Assembly: GCA_937951345.1 (NCBI GenBank)
Contig: CALFCF010000010.1
Location: 1-34,415 of the forward strand
From: an uncultured Granulosicoccaceae bacterium
Lineage (GTDB): Bacteria > Pseudomonadota > Gammaproteobacteria > Granulosicoccales > Granulosicoccaceae
DNA: 34,415 nucleotides
Direction of reading: 5' to 3'
In this document: positions 7,163-16,071 of the stretch, in pieces
Numbering within the stretch: the stretch's first letter is position 1
How the letters are laid out: each line of letters opens with the position of its first letter
Position numbers and translations under genes: made by a program
The notes under the pieces: model-generated
Databases searched by the model: none
Told to the model about the DNA's origin: nothing
Seen by the model: the letters and a program-made list of their open reading frames with translations, nothing else

Positions 7163-9559
7163 TCAGCGCGACTTTCTGGCCTTGGCGGTGTCTTGCCCCG
7201 GTAGGTTGCCGTGCAAACTGACTATGTTGTTATCAGTTGAGCGAGCCTTAGCCGTCGCATTACGGGCAATTTCGCTAAGCGTGGTCGGCGCACCAAACGC
7301 ATAACCCTGGGCCAGATGAATCCCGAATTTCTGCAACAAGGCGCTTTTGGCAGGATCCTGAATGGATTCAGCAATCACCTCACACCCGCTGCGCTCTGCC
7401 AACTTAACGATGCTGCTGCAAATGACTTGATCCATGTCATTAGTTTCCAGCCCGTCAAGAAATACGTGGTTGATTTTTAGGTAGTTTGCCGGCAACTCAC
7501 GGAGACTTTGCATCGATCCGCTGCCAGTACCGAAATCATCCAATGACACCCTGCAACCACGGCGCGCCAATCGCATCAAGTTATCAGATGCTGTCTGCCA
7601 TTCACGAGCAAGTGCACCACCGGTGACATTGAAACAAATATTGTTTGGTCGCACATCGTGTTCGCGCAATCGCTGCAGCACATAGGTGGCAAACTCTTGA
7701 TGCTGCAACGTTTGTGGCGATACATTGATCAGAACGCCGTCGTTTGCAACTGTCGGGTTCTTGGCAAGCAGTCGGATGGATTCATTTATCACCCAGCGAT
7801 CGAAACGCCAGACAATCCCATGTCGCTCAGCCGCCATTAGTGTTTTACCAACCAGCTTAAGCGTACCGTCAGATCCGTAGTTGGACAACAACGCTTCAAG
7901 CCAAACTGTTTTACCTGTCTGTAAATTCACAATGGGTTGAAATTGTAATTGCAGGCGGTTGTTTTCCAGATCACTGGTCAGGATCGCCAACTGCTCACTT
8001 TCAGAAACTCCAGCCTCGTCACGCATACCTGTTTGATAAACCGCCGCTGGTGTTTCAGCGTGAAGGTCTGCATGCCGGCAGGCAAGATCTGCACAGATCA
8101 TCACATCCTCTGCAGTTTCCATGGTCATCTCGACTGCCACAATTCCTGCACACGCCTGAATGGAAAAAATCATTTCACCTTCAGTCAAACGAAAATTGTT
8201 TAACGCAGCTAACGCCTGCTTGGAAGTCTGTAACGCCGTTTGAATATCACAAGGCTTCAGGATCACGCCGAAGCCACCGCCAAGACGCGCGACAGTGCCG
8301 CTCTGTCCAATGGTTTGGTCAAGAAGTTTCGCCAGCTGGCCGAGCATCTTGTCTCCAACTGCTAAACCCAACGTGTCGTTGACAATTTTCAGATTCTTCA
8401 CATCCAGGTAGAGCACATGAAGCCTGCCACTACGGTTGACAACGGGGGGCAGCATTTCATTGACCAGCTCCAAAAACTGTGCGTGATTGATCAGCCCCGT
8501 GATCGAATCATGCTGTGCCTGGTGAGTCAGTCTGGACAACAACGCCTGCTCAATAGTCACATCCCGGAAATAACCCTCATAGCCGACAAATTCACCCGAT
8601 ACGGTTATCGGTTTGCCGGAGATTGCGAGCGTCACGGTCTTGTCGTTGGTAGCTAAGACCTCACACTGGATGTCGCGAAACGGACTCGCTTGTCCGATAG
8701 CCAGATCAACATTGGTACGTGGCCCGGCACCTGTATTCTTCATCTGCAGCATGGAGGTCAGAGGCTGACCCAGAAAATCAGTTGCCGGCGCCGCTAACAG
8801 CTGCAGAAGCTTTGAGGAAATCGCTGTAAAGTTACCGGATGCATCGGTCCTCCAGGTCATAACCCCGGCATCATCGAGCACGGTGTTTAATGACTGCTCG
8901 CGGTTTCGGCTTTTATTGTTTTTTTCTGCGATTGATTCAAGTTCATCTTTCAAATCAGCATTTTCTGCGTGCAGGCGACACATCGATCGCACGTCACGGT
9001 AGTACCGCCAGGCGACTTTGGCCAACACAGGACCCAGCAAGCAAATAAATCCACCGAACACCATGACAAAATCGTCGTGACGGGTAGTTTCGAGGGCTGT
9101 CAACGTCAGCGTGGGCAGGCAAAAGGCAATGTAGATGCTGTAACGCGGTGAAAAAATGGAAACATTCACAGCGGTGATTGAGGCGAGAACTGTATACAGA
9201 AAGAATTTGAGAACAATACCGCCCCCGGCAAATAACAACCAGGCGGACAAACCCCATAAGCACCCTGACGCAATACTAAGTACCAACAATGCACGGTACC
9301 AGTAAGCATCACGTTCGCGGCGCTCGGGATCGGCAAAATACCCCGATGTCAAACAGACATAGGCAACAAATGTAAGCAGCACCGACAGCAACCAGAAAAA
9401 ACTTTGTAACCCGGATTCAATCAGGTAACTGGCCGCAGCCAGCACAATAGCTACAAGTGCCCCAAAAATGGCACCGGTTGTAGCATTTGCATAGACAATT
9501 TCTGTTTGTCGGTAGGTTATATTGTGATCCCGATCAGTATTCACCGGGCGATTCACCAC
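7163..9559 (-). CDS. Membrane PAS–GGDEF–EAL protein with degenerate catalytic motifs
   Basis: 798 residues. About six membrane segments lie within 27-185, then a coiled-coil-like stretch (197-222), a PAS-like domain (224-338, ending YEGYFRDVT), a GGDEF domain (about 345-510) and an EAL domain (about 525-765). The GGDEF signature reads RLGGGFG (425-431), without the catalytic acids. The EAL motif (E555-L557), N612, D674/D675, K695 and the final QGY (751-753) are kept. The usual ExTE appears as NVTG (644-647), and the glutamate of the AExVE motif is Q734. It is therefore unlikely to make or break cyclic-di-GMP and more likely senses it or acts through protein contacts, as CsrD and LapD do. The start is GTG with a weak ribosome-binding site; the next codon is also GTG. 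Confidence 0.88.
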   Translation of the reverse strand: MVNRPVNTDRDHNITYRQTEIVYANATTGAIFGALVAIVLAAASYLIESGLQSFFWLLSVLLTFVAYVCLTSGYFADPERRERDAYWYRALLVLSIASGCLWGLSAWLLFAGGGIVLKFFLYTVLASITAVNVSIFSPRYSIYIAFCLPTLTLTALETTRHDDFVMVFGGFICLLGPVLAKVAWRYYRDVRSMCRLHAENADLKDELESIAEKNNKSRNREQSLNTVLDDAGVMTWRTDASGNFTAISSKLLQLLAAPATDFLGQPLTSMLQMKNTGAGPRTNVDLAIGQASPFRDIQCEVLATNDKTVTLAISGKPITVSGEFVGYEGYFRDVTIEQALLSRLTHQAQHDSITGLINHAQFLELVNEMLPPVVNRSGRLHVLYLDVKNLKIVNDTLGLAVGDKMLGQLAKLLDQTIGQSGTVARLGGGFGVILKPCDIQTALQTSKQALAALNNFRLTEGEMIFSIQACAGIVAVEMTMETAEDVMICADLACRHADLHAETPAAVYQTGMRDEAGVSESEQLAILTSDLENNRLQLQFQPIVNLQTGKTVWLEALLSNYGSDGTLKLVGKTLMAAERHGIVWRFDRWVINESIRLLAKNPTVANDGVLINVSPQTLQHQEFATYVLQRLREHDVRPNNICFNVTGGALAREWQTASDNLMRLARRGCRVSLDDFGTGSGSMQSLRELPANYLKINHVFLDGLETNDMDQVICSSIVKLAERSGCEVIAESIQDPAKSALLQKFGIHLAQGYAFGAPTTLSEIARNATAKARSTDNNIVSLHGNLPGQDTAKARKSR

Positions 9560-10019
9560 TCAGCAGCGCACTAACATAAGTTATTTCGGCCGATTGCGAT
9601 AAAAAGAAAGGTCTGACAGAGTCAAATGGACGCATGATGATGCCGCTGGTCTTCTTTTCGTTAACTATGGAATCGATAGTCCAACCAGCAAACACAAGAT
9701 TCTGTGACGATCTGTGGGTTTCAAAACTGTGTTTCTACAAGTGAACGAAAAAGCTGCCGATTCAACAAAAAGGACAACGTTGCATGCTGCCTGCACAAAC
9801 AACCGATAAAACAATACTGATTATTTATTAATTTAATGCATCTGCAGTTAATGCCCGGCAAGTCGTGTCTACTGAAGCAAAGGCAGTCACTATTCATTAC
9901 AATGGAAGCGTTATACATACTGCATCGCACTGCCTATTCCAGTGGCTAAGCCTTGCGTTATCACAACCGGCAAGCCGGTATAAATTCCAACACCAAATTA
10001 ATTAAACAGAGAGATACCT
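9560..10019. other. Divergent intergenic region between the GGDEF/EAL gene and gltA
   Basis: 460 bp without a gene I can support; the one minus-strand open frame here is Cys-rich and has no protein-like pattern. The region is AT-rich near 9810-9840 and should contain promoters for both flanking genes. A candidate gltA control site is listed separately. Confidence 0.4.
9966..9984 (+). promoter_or_regulatory. Inverted repeat overlapping a possible gltA -10 box
   Basis: ACCGGC-AA-GCCGGT is a perfect 6-bp inverted repeat (9966-9979). It runs into TATAAA (9979-9984), which lies 35 bp before the gltA ATG and could be its -10 box. The matching -35 is poor (TTGCGT at a 20-bp distance, or TTATCA at 15 bp). 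Either would suit a regulated promoter. This is a guess from position. Confidence 0.3.
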
Positions 10020-11297
10020 ATGACGGACAGCAGTAAGCTCAGTACACCAGAAGGAAAGAGTGCTGAACTGCCGATGATTACGGGTACACACGGTCCTGCA
10101 GTTGCCGATGTACGCGGACTTAACAAGGCAACCGGTATCTTCACCTATGACCCGGGGTTTGCTTCCACGGCAAGTTGTAAAAGCGCGATAACTTTTATTG
10201 ATGGTGACGAAGGCGTTCTTCTATACCGAGGCTATCCGATCGAACAGCTGGCAGAAAATAGCAACTATCTGGAATGTTGCTACTTGTTGATGAACGGCGA
10301 GTTGCCAACACCTGCACAGTCAGAAGAGTTTAATAAAACCATCAAACATCACACGATGGTGCACGAGAACATCAGAGATTTCATCAACGGATTTCGCTAC
10401 GATGCGCACCCGATGGCTATGCTGGTTGGGACTATCGGTGCACTGTCATCCTTCTATCACGATTCGCTGGATATAAATGATCCCCATCATCGTGAGATCT
10501 CCGCTCATCGCCTGATTGCCAAGGTTCCAACAATCGCCTCGTATTGTTACAACCGCTCGCGCGGCCTGCCGTTCATGTATCCCGACAATACGCTCAGTTA
10601 TGTCGAAAACTTTACACGTTTGATGTTTGCAGTACCGGCTGAAGAGTTTGTTCCGAACCCAGTTGCCGTAAAAGCGATTGAACTGATCATGATTCTGCAC
10701 GCAGACCACGAACAGAACGCCAGTACCTCAACAGTCAGACTGGCAGGTAGTTCCGGCGCCAATCCTTTTGCGTCGATCGCTGCGGGCGTAGCGAGCCTTT
10801 GGGGCCCGGCGCATGGCGGTGCCAACGAGGCAGTTATGAATATGCTTGATGCGATTCATGATTCAGGCGAAACGATTGAACGCACAATCGCACGAGCCAA
10901 AGACAAGGATGACCCGTTCAGATTGATGGGATTTGGACATCGTGTGTATAAAAATTTCGATCCGCGCGCCAAAATAATTCAGAAAATGTGTCACGAACTA
11001 CTCGACGAACTGGGTGGCGATCAACCCTTGTTTGCCCTGGCGCGTGAGCTTGAAGAGCAAACACTGGCCGACGATTATTTCAAGGAAAGACGCCTGTACC
11101 CCAATGTTGATTTCTATTCCGGCATCATTTTGCGCGCATTAGGGTTACCGATGAATATGTTTACGGTCATGTTCGCCATGTCGCGCACAGTGGGTTGGAT
11201 TTCTCACTGGATGGAGATGCATGCAGACCCAGAAAACAGGATCGGCAGACCACGTCAACTCTATGTGGGTGCGGCCAAGCGGGACTACCCCGCCTGA
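10020..11297 (+). CDS. gltA: Citrate synthase
   Basis: 425 residues, the usual length for the hexameric, NADH-sensitive bacterial type. It condenses acetyl-CoA with oxaloacetate to citrate, the first step of the TCA cycle. The catalytic trio is visible: H265 in WGPAHGG, H307 in [15 protein letters not shown] and D364 in YPNVDFYSG. The N-terminal beta domain ([17 protein letters not shown]) is typical of the type. The ATG is preceded by AGAGAGA at good spacing. The gene stands alone and converges with the amidase gene, with 33 bp between their stops and no obvious terminator. Confidence 0.97.
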   Translation: MTDSSKLSTPEGKSAELPMITGTHGPAVADVRGLNKATGIFTYDPGFASTASCKSAITFIDGDEGVLLYRGYPIEQLAENSNYLECCYLLMNGELPTPAQSEEFNKTIKHHTMVHENIRDFINGFRYDAHPMAMLVGTIGALSSFYHDSLDINDPHHREISAHRLIAKVPTIASYCYNRSRGLPFMYPDNTLSYVENFTRLMFAVPAEEFVPNPVAVKAIELIMILHADHEQNASTSTVRLAGSSGANPFASIAAGVASLWGPAHGGANEAVMNMLDAIHDSGETIERTIARAKDKDDPFRLMGFGHRVYKNFDPRAKIIQKMCHELLDELGGDQPLFALARELEEQTLADDYFKERRLYPNVDFYSGIILRALGLPMNMFTVMFAMSRTVGWISHWMEMHADPENRIGRPRQLYVGAAKRDYPA

Positions 11298-11330
11298 TCA
11301 AACCACTTTTGCAGCATCATGAGTAGAGGG

Positions 11331-12731
11331 TCACACACAGATGATCCTTTCAAGTTGTTCAGCCACCGCCAGCAGCGAGTCGGTCCGCGTACGAATCTGT
11401 AAAAGCATAAAGCCGGCTGGTAAATCCACGCCGGCTTCGGGGCCTGTCGAAGCCGGTTGACTGGATGGCATTGGCATTGGCAAAGAAACTGCCGCAGCAT
11501 CGAGTGTATTACCAACGCTGGTATTGCGTAACATCAGTTGATTGAGGTGCGCATAGTTTTCATCGGTTGAAAATTCCGTAAACAACGGTGCACCAATAGC
11601 TGTCGTTGGCCACACAACTGCATCAAAATTTTCCATCAATTGCGCAAATCGTTGTAAAAACACATCCCGTACCCGTAACGCCTTGCTGTATTGTTCTTGA
11701 GTTATCGATAATCCACCTTGTAACCGTTGCAGCACCCGGGGGTCATATTCATTTGCGCGCTCTTGCATAAGCGAGTGATGCCAGCGTGATGACTCGAATC
11801 CGGCAATAACACCTTGAATACCGGAGTGCAGTAACTCGTCAAACAACGGCGTAACTTCGTATGTGATTGTCACACCTGCATCAGCGCAACGCTGTAGCGC
11901 CTGATGAAACCGCCCGTTAACGGACGAATCCATATCGCTCCACAAACTACTGCCTGCATACGCCCCATCGCATGGCACCAGCAATCGCAGGTTATCAACG
12001 GCATCAACGTTAACTATGGGGTTTGAGGATATAGCTCCATCGGACATTAATGAGGCGAGTGTCCTGCAACAGGCTACCGAATTAGCCAGTGGTCCCACAC
12101 AATCCAGTGATTGCGATAACGGCACGACGCCCTCGTTTGGAATGACACCTGCCGGCGGTTTGAATCCGGTTAATCCGCACAGCGATGCTGGAATTCGAAC
12201 CGAACCACCTGTATCGGTGCCAATACTGGCACAGGTCAAACCACTCGCCACTGACACACCGCCACCAGAACTGGACCCACCCGGAATGCGGCGGGATTCA
12301 CCGCCACACGGATTAACAGGTGTCCCGTAGTGCGGATTCAAACCCAGCCCGGAATAGGCAAATTCCGTCATATTGACTTTACCCAACACGATGAATCCCG
12401 CATCGATCAGCCGCTTGATTGCCGGTGCTGTTGTAGCCGCCGGCGTGCCTCCTGCCAACACCCGTGAACCGGCTGTAGTGACCTGACCTTCAATGTCGAA
12501 CAGATCCTTGATCGTGATCGGGATGCCCGCCCATTGACTCACCGGTGCTCCGCTTGCGCGAGATTGATCGTGCTGCCGAGCCGCTTCCCGGGCAGCTTCT
12601 TTTGCTGTACTGATAAACAGATGTTCGGCAACCGGCTGCGTACTGGCTTGCAGTGCGCGCTCAACCAGCTGAACCGATGTGGTCAGTCCCTGCTGCAGTT
12701 GCTGTGACAGACTTTCAAGTGTCACTGGCAT
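11331..12731 (-). CDS. Amidase-signature-family hydrolase
   Basis: 466 residues, a typical amidase signature enzyme. The Ser-cisSer-Lys triad is K75 (PITIKD), S153 (in PGGSSSGGG) and the nucleophile S177 (GTDTGGSVRIPAS). The family hydrolyses small or aryl amides, carbamoyl compounds (AtzF-like) or the Gln amide in GatA. It is not GatA here, as there is no gatC or gatB neighbour and the C-terminal half diverges. It is transcribed away from the DUF1028–ghrA pair across a 146-bp shared promoter region, which suggests a joint catabolic role for a nitrogen compound. The substrate is unknown. Confidence 0.88.
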   Translation of the reverse strand: MPVTLESLSQQLQQGLTTSVQLVERALQASTQPVAEHLFISTAKEAAREAARQHDQSRASGAPVSQWAGIPITIKDLFDIEGQVTTAGSRVLAGGTPAATTAPAIKRLIDAGFIVLGKVNMTEFAYSGLGLNPHYGTPVNPCGGESRRIPGGSSSGGGVSVASGLTCASIGTDTGGSVRIPASLCGLTGFKPPAGVIPNEGVVPLSQSLDCVGPLANSVACCRTLASLMSDGAISSNPIVNVDAVDNLRLLVPCDGAYAGSSLWSDMDSSVNGRFHQALQRCADAGVTITYEVTPLFDELLHSGIQGVIAGFESSRWHHSLMQERANEYDPRVLQRLQGGLSITQEQYSKALRVRDVFLQRFAQLMENFDAVVWPTTAIGAPLFTEFSTDENYAHLNQLMLRNTSVGNTLDAAAVSLPMPMPSSQPASTGPEAGVDLPAGFMLLQIRTRTDSLLAVAEQLERIICV

Positions 12732-12877
12732 ACATCAGTACTCCTATTCATTGCTATTCAAATCAAAAGTATTCACCAGGTACGTTCTCACGCCAGTCCT
12801 GTAGCTGCAAGGACAATCATGAATCGCACACGACTCCCTGTTAGACTTTAGCCTTCTTATCAGGAGATCAGTAAAAA

Positions 12878-13564
12878 GTGACATTCTCCATTGCAGCAAC
12901 CTGCCCGCTACGCGGTGAATTCGGTGTAGCGGTGACATCTTCGAGTATCTGTGTCGCCAGTCGATGTGCGTTCGTGCGCAGGGGTACCGGCGCCGCACTA
13001 ACGCAGAACATAACCGACCCGACGCTGGGGCCTCGGCTACTCGATCTATGTGCCAGCGGACTGACTGCCGATGATGCTTTGCAACAGATCATCAACAACC
13101 AACCGCACGTCGAGTTCCGGCAGTTGGCTATTGTTGATCAATCCTCGCAGGTTGCAGCCTACACCGGCAGCGAAGCACTAGGGATCTCTGCACAGGCAAC
13201 TGGTCAACAATCCGTTGCAATCGGAAATTTGCTGGACAACGAGCAGGTGGTTCAAACGATGGTAGATCACTTCGAGAAAATCACTGCAAACAACCCGGAG
13301 CAACCACTGGCGAAGCGGTTGCTCGAGGCGATGGATGCAGGCGCCAATGCCGGTGGTGAGGCAGGCCCCGTTCAATCAGCGGGTTTGCTCTTGGTATCCG
13401 ATGCTGATTGGCCTACGGTGGATCTGCGCGTTGACTGGCATGAGACACCCCTACAGGAACTGGACGCACTTTGGCAACGCTATCAACCGCAACTAGATGA
13501 CTACAAAACCAGAGCGCGTGATCCACGCATCGCGCCATCCTACGGCGTTCCCGGGGATCCCTGA
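12878..13564 (+). CDS. DUF1028-family protein
   Basis: 228 residues, starting at GTG with AGGAGA ten bases upstream (12862-12867). The opening MTFSIAATCPLRGEFGVAVTSS and later GAALTQNITDPTLGPRLLDL match the DUF1028 family, which has an Ntn-hydrolase-like fold. The family is often linked to peptide or amino-acid degradation, but no reaction is established. Internal repeats of the family, such as QLAIVDQSSQVAAYTG and QSVAIGNLLDNEQVVQ, are visible. The next gene follows after 6 nt, so the two are cotranscribed. Together with the divergent amidase it suggests amide or N-acyl compound turnover. Confidence 0.87.
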   Translation: MTFSIAATCPLRGEFGVAVTSSSICVASRCAFVRRGTGAALTQNITDPTLGPRLLDLCASGLTADDALQQIINNQPHVEFRQLAIVDQSSQVAAYTGSEALGISAQATGQQSVAIGNLLDNEQVVQTMVDHFEKITANNPEQPLAKRLLEAMDAGANAGGEAGPVQSAGLLLVSDADWPTVDLRVDWHETPLQELDALWQRYQPQLDDYKTRARDPRIAPSYGVPGDP

Positions 13565-13570
13565 CAAACG

Positions 13571-14506
13571 ATGAGTATCCTGTTCTTTAGTAATGACTCA
13601 AGTGCCGGGCAAGTGCTGTCGGGTTTGCGATCAGCACTGCCTGAAATACCGATTATCAACTTTGCAGGCAGCAGTCAGGAGGATCGCACCGCGGCACGTT
13701 ATGCCGTTGTGTGGAATCCACCCGATAATTTTTTTGATCACACAACAGGTTTAAAAACAATTTTTTCACTGGCTGCGGGTGTTGATCACCTGTTAAACCA
13801 CCCATCGCTACCTCGTGATATACCTTTGGCACGATTGGAAAACGCAGGTATGAGCGACAAGATGGCCGAGTATGTCCTCTACGGCGTTTTGCATTACCAA
13901 CGCGCGATGAACCACTACCGCCAGGCCCAGCAAAACGGGCATTGGGATAAAACACCTCGTGACAGACATGCTGGCGATGTACATGTCGGCCTACTCGGTA
14001 TCGGCGCCATGGGTAGTGTGGTCGCCGGGCGTTTGCTACAGAACGGTTACCGGGTTTCGGGTTGGTCTAGACGCGACAAACATATCGCCAACGTGGAGAG
14101 TTTTTCCGGTAACGATACGTTGGATATTTTTATCGAGCAGGTTGATGTTCTGGTCTGTCTGTTACCGCTCACTAAAGAAACAACCGGGATCATAGATGCC
14201 AGACGACTGCAAAAGCTTGGTACGGAAGGTTATCTGATAAACGCAGCCCGTGGCCGCCACGTCGATACCGCGGCGTTGGTTGATGCTCTACAGCAAGGCG
14301 TAATCCAGGGTGCGCTTCTTGATGTGACCGAGCCGGAACCTCTGCCAGCCGATCACCCCTTATGGTCATTGTCCAACGTTTTGATCACACCTCATGTCGC
14401 TGCACCGACACAGACACAGGCTTCTATAGAGCAGATTGCCGCTAATATTCGCCGCGCTGAAAATGGTGAGGCGCTCACTGGTAAAGTGACAGACGCCGGT
14501 TATTGA
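13571..14506 (+). CDS. ghrA: Glyoxylate/hydroxypyruvate reductase A-like 2-hydroxyacid dehydrogenase
   Basis: 311 residues, the usual size of GhrA. It has the Rossmann nucleotide-binding loop GIGAMG (143-148). The catalytic trio of D-2-hydroxyacid dehydrogenases is R227 (NAARGRH), E256 (TEPEPLP) and H275 (ITPHVAAP). These enzymes reduce glyoxylate and hydroxypyruvate to glycolate and glycerate with NADPH. The gene lies 6 nt after the DUF1028 gene, so a 2-oxoacid released by the DUF1028/amidase steps might be its substrate; that link is inferred. The exact substrate within the family cannot be read from sequence. Confidence 0.9.
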   Translation: MSILFFSNDSSAGQVLSGLRSALPEIPIINFAGSSQEDRTAARYAVVWNPPDNFFDHTTGLKTIFSLAAGVDHLLNHPSLPRDIPLARLENAGMSDKMAEYVLYGVLHYQRAMNHYRQAQQNGHWDKTPRDRHAGDVHVGLLGIGAMGSVVAGRLLQNGYRVSGWSRRDKHIANVESFSGNDTLDIFIEQVDVLVCLLPLTKETTGIIDARRLQKLGTEGYLINAARGRHVDTAALVDALQQGVIQGALLDVTEPEPLPADHPLWSLSNVLITPHVAAPTQTQASIEQIAANIRRAENGEALTGKVTDAGY

Positions 14507-14531
14507 TTCCCGGATCCGACGACTTGTCAGA

Positions 14532-15047
14532 CTATGCGCCAGCAATAATCCGCAACAGGAGTTGCCGGGCAAGCTCGTCACGCAGTTCCTGCCGGAGAAT
14601 AGAGGCTTCATCTTCCTTACCGAGAACACCGGTTTCATCGAACGTATATTCGCGCCGCACAGCAACGGTATCGGCCGGTTGATCCTCGCCGTAGCGGGCA
14701 GTTTCTCCGGGCTCAGCCCGAATGATCAATAAATCGATCAAGTGACGCAGCTCAAACTCACTGACCCTGCCTTCGCTTTGAACTGATACAACCCGCTGTC
14801 CCTGCCTTTCATTTGTCAGGCGCACAAGTACATTGGCCTGATCACGGGCAGACGCCAGCGTCAGCCCCTGCGCACGTATTTGCTCCCTTAGCAGTTCAGC
14901 AAGCTGCACTTCGCGCCCTGCATCAATAAAAATCGTTCCGACCGGTGCCTGACCGGACAAGCTGCCACCACGGGGGGCAAACCCGCAGGCTGAGGCCAGT
15001 GACAGACACAGAAGAAGAAATATGTTTAAGGTGACCCGCGATTTCAT
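14532..15047 (-). CDS. lptE: LPS-assembly lipoprotein LptE
   Basis: 171 residues from the ATG giving MKSRVTLNIF. A type II signal peptide ends at C21 (LASAC), followed by GFAPRGG, the typical opening of LptE. The C-terminal part (EYTFDETG … ILRQELRDELARQLLLRI) also fits. LptE plugs the LptD barrel in the outer membrane and helps export lipopolysaccharide. The frame also opens 16 codons earlier with an AGGA before it, so the start is not certain; the shorter form gives a normal signal peptide. In many gammaproteobacteria lptE follows leuS directly. Here leuS is about 4 kb away with unrelated genes between. Confidence 0.82.
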   Translation of the reverse strand: MKSRVTLNIFLLLCLSLASACGFAPRGGSLSGQAPVGTIFIDAGREVQLAELLREQIRAQGLTLASARDQANVLVRLTNERQGQRVVSVQSEGRVSEFELRHLIDLLIIRAEPGETARYGEDQPADTVAVRREYTFDETGVLGKEDEASILRQELRDELARQLLLRIIAGA

Positions 15048-15201
15048 GTATACAGATATATCACAGCCAGTTAAGGTTGCAGTCGCATTCGTCATTGCTC
15101 ACGTTCCTGTGATTGATACAGCGTATCCAGATATCATCGCCCATATACCGATTAAGTGACTGATTAACTGGAAAAGTATCACCGTAATCTACGCAACCAA
15201 C

Positions 15202-15219
15202 CCGGTTAAATCCAACCGG
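15202..15219. repeat. Inverted repeat between lptE and the PLD-like gene
   Basis: CCGGTT-AAATCC-AACCGG, a perfect 6-bp inverted repeat with a 6-bp spacer, lies about 40 bp before the plus-strand ATG in a divergent promoter region. It is a candidate operator; nothing more can be said. Confidence 0.3.
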
Positions 15220-15258
15220 ATTAGATCCATTCGATAACGCTTCAGGCTACTTGATTAT

Positions 15259-15789
15259 ATGCACAAACTGTTGCTGAATCGCGAAATCTATACAGAGGTT
15301 ATCGAGTCCCTGGTCCCGCAAACACGACGATTCCTGTGGATAGTGACTGCCGACATCAAGGATATGTATGTTGATATCAACGGTACCTTCGCACCGTTCC
15401 TGCAATTACTCTCAGACCTCGTTGAGCGCGGCGTTGCCGTCCGGCTCGTGCATGCAAAGGAACCCGGCCCCCGGTTCAGAGAAGACTTTGACAAGTACCC
15501 GCACTTGTTTTCATCAGAATTGTTTGAACGGGTGCTGTGCCCGCGTGTACATACCAAGGCAATCATTATAGATGGCGCTATCGCGTTTTTAGGGTCGGCC
15601 AACCTGACCGGTGCTGGCCTGGGCGCGAAATCACCTGACAAGCGTAATTTCGAAGCCGGCATGTTGTTCGATGACCGCGAACAGATTAACCACCTGATGA
15701 CGTGGGTGGACTCGCTTTATCTGGGTGAATTCTGCGCAACCTGCAAGCGCCGTGAGCACTGCCCTGATCCGATAATCGATTCGATTTAA
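15259..15789 (+). CDS. Phospholipase D-like protein with one HKD motif and a C-terminal Cys cluster
   Basis: 176 residues. It carries one HKD motif, H98-T-K100-(4)-D105, followed by GSANLTG (112-118) and the acidic NFEAG (130-134), the pattern of the PLD superfamily nuclease/phosphodiesterase domain. One HKD per chain means it must dimerise to form an active site, as the Nuc nuclease does. There is no signal peptide. The tail contains C159-x2-C162-x5-C168 followed by PDP, a likely metal-binding knuckle, possibly completed by C94. Substrate could be DNA or lipid. The ribosome-binding site is weak. A 282-bp space with only a small inverted repeat (GTCAGCCCGGCTGAC) follows. Confidence 0.82.
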   Translation: MHKLLLNREIYTEVIESLVPQTRRFLWIVTADIKDMYVDINGTFAPFLQLLSDLVERGVAVRLVHAKEPGPRFREDFDKYPHLFSSELFERVLCPRVHTKAIIIDGAIAFLGSANLTGAGLGAKSPDKRNFEAGMLFDDREQINHLMTWVDSLYLGEFCATCKRREHCPDPIIDSI

Positions 15790-16071
15790 CAGCCCTGTCA
15801 GCCCGGCTGACACTCCCTCGAATCAGATCCAGTTTCAATCTTTTGCCGACCCGACTACACCCTGCCTGGCGGGAATGTGACGGCTGCAACATATCCCAGC
15901 AACGCTTTAAAACATGCATTAAAGATCCTGAAAAATCGTCGATAGCATGCATGAAGAGATAAAAAACGGATGTTAACTCACAGGTCAGTATGCTGTTGCC
16001 ACTCGATGGTTAGCCAAGAGTAAAGGCAATGATATGGACCCGCTAATAAAAATAATAATAAGAGCACGTTT

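Noticed and set aside
9721-9930. 69-residue Cys-rich open frame on the minus strand upstream of gltA
   Set aside because: Composition is not protein-like and there is no start signal; probably chance in an AT-rich region.
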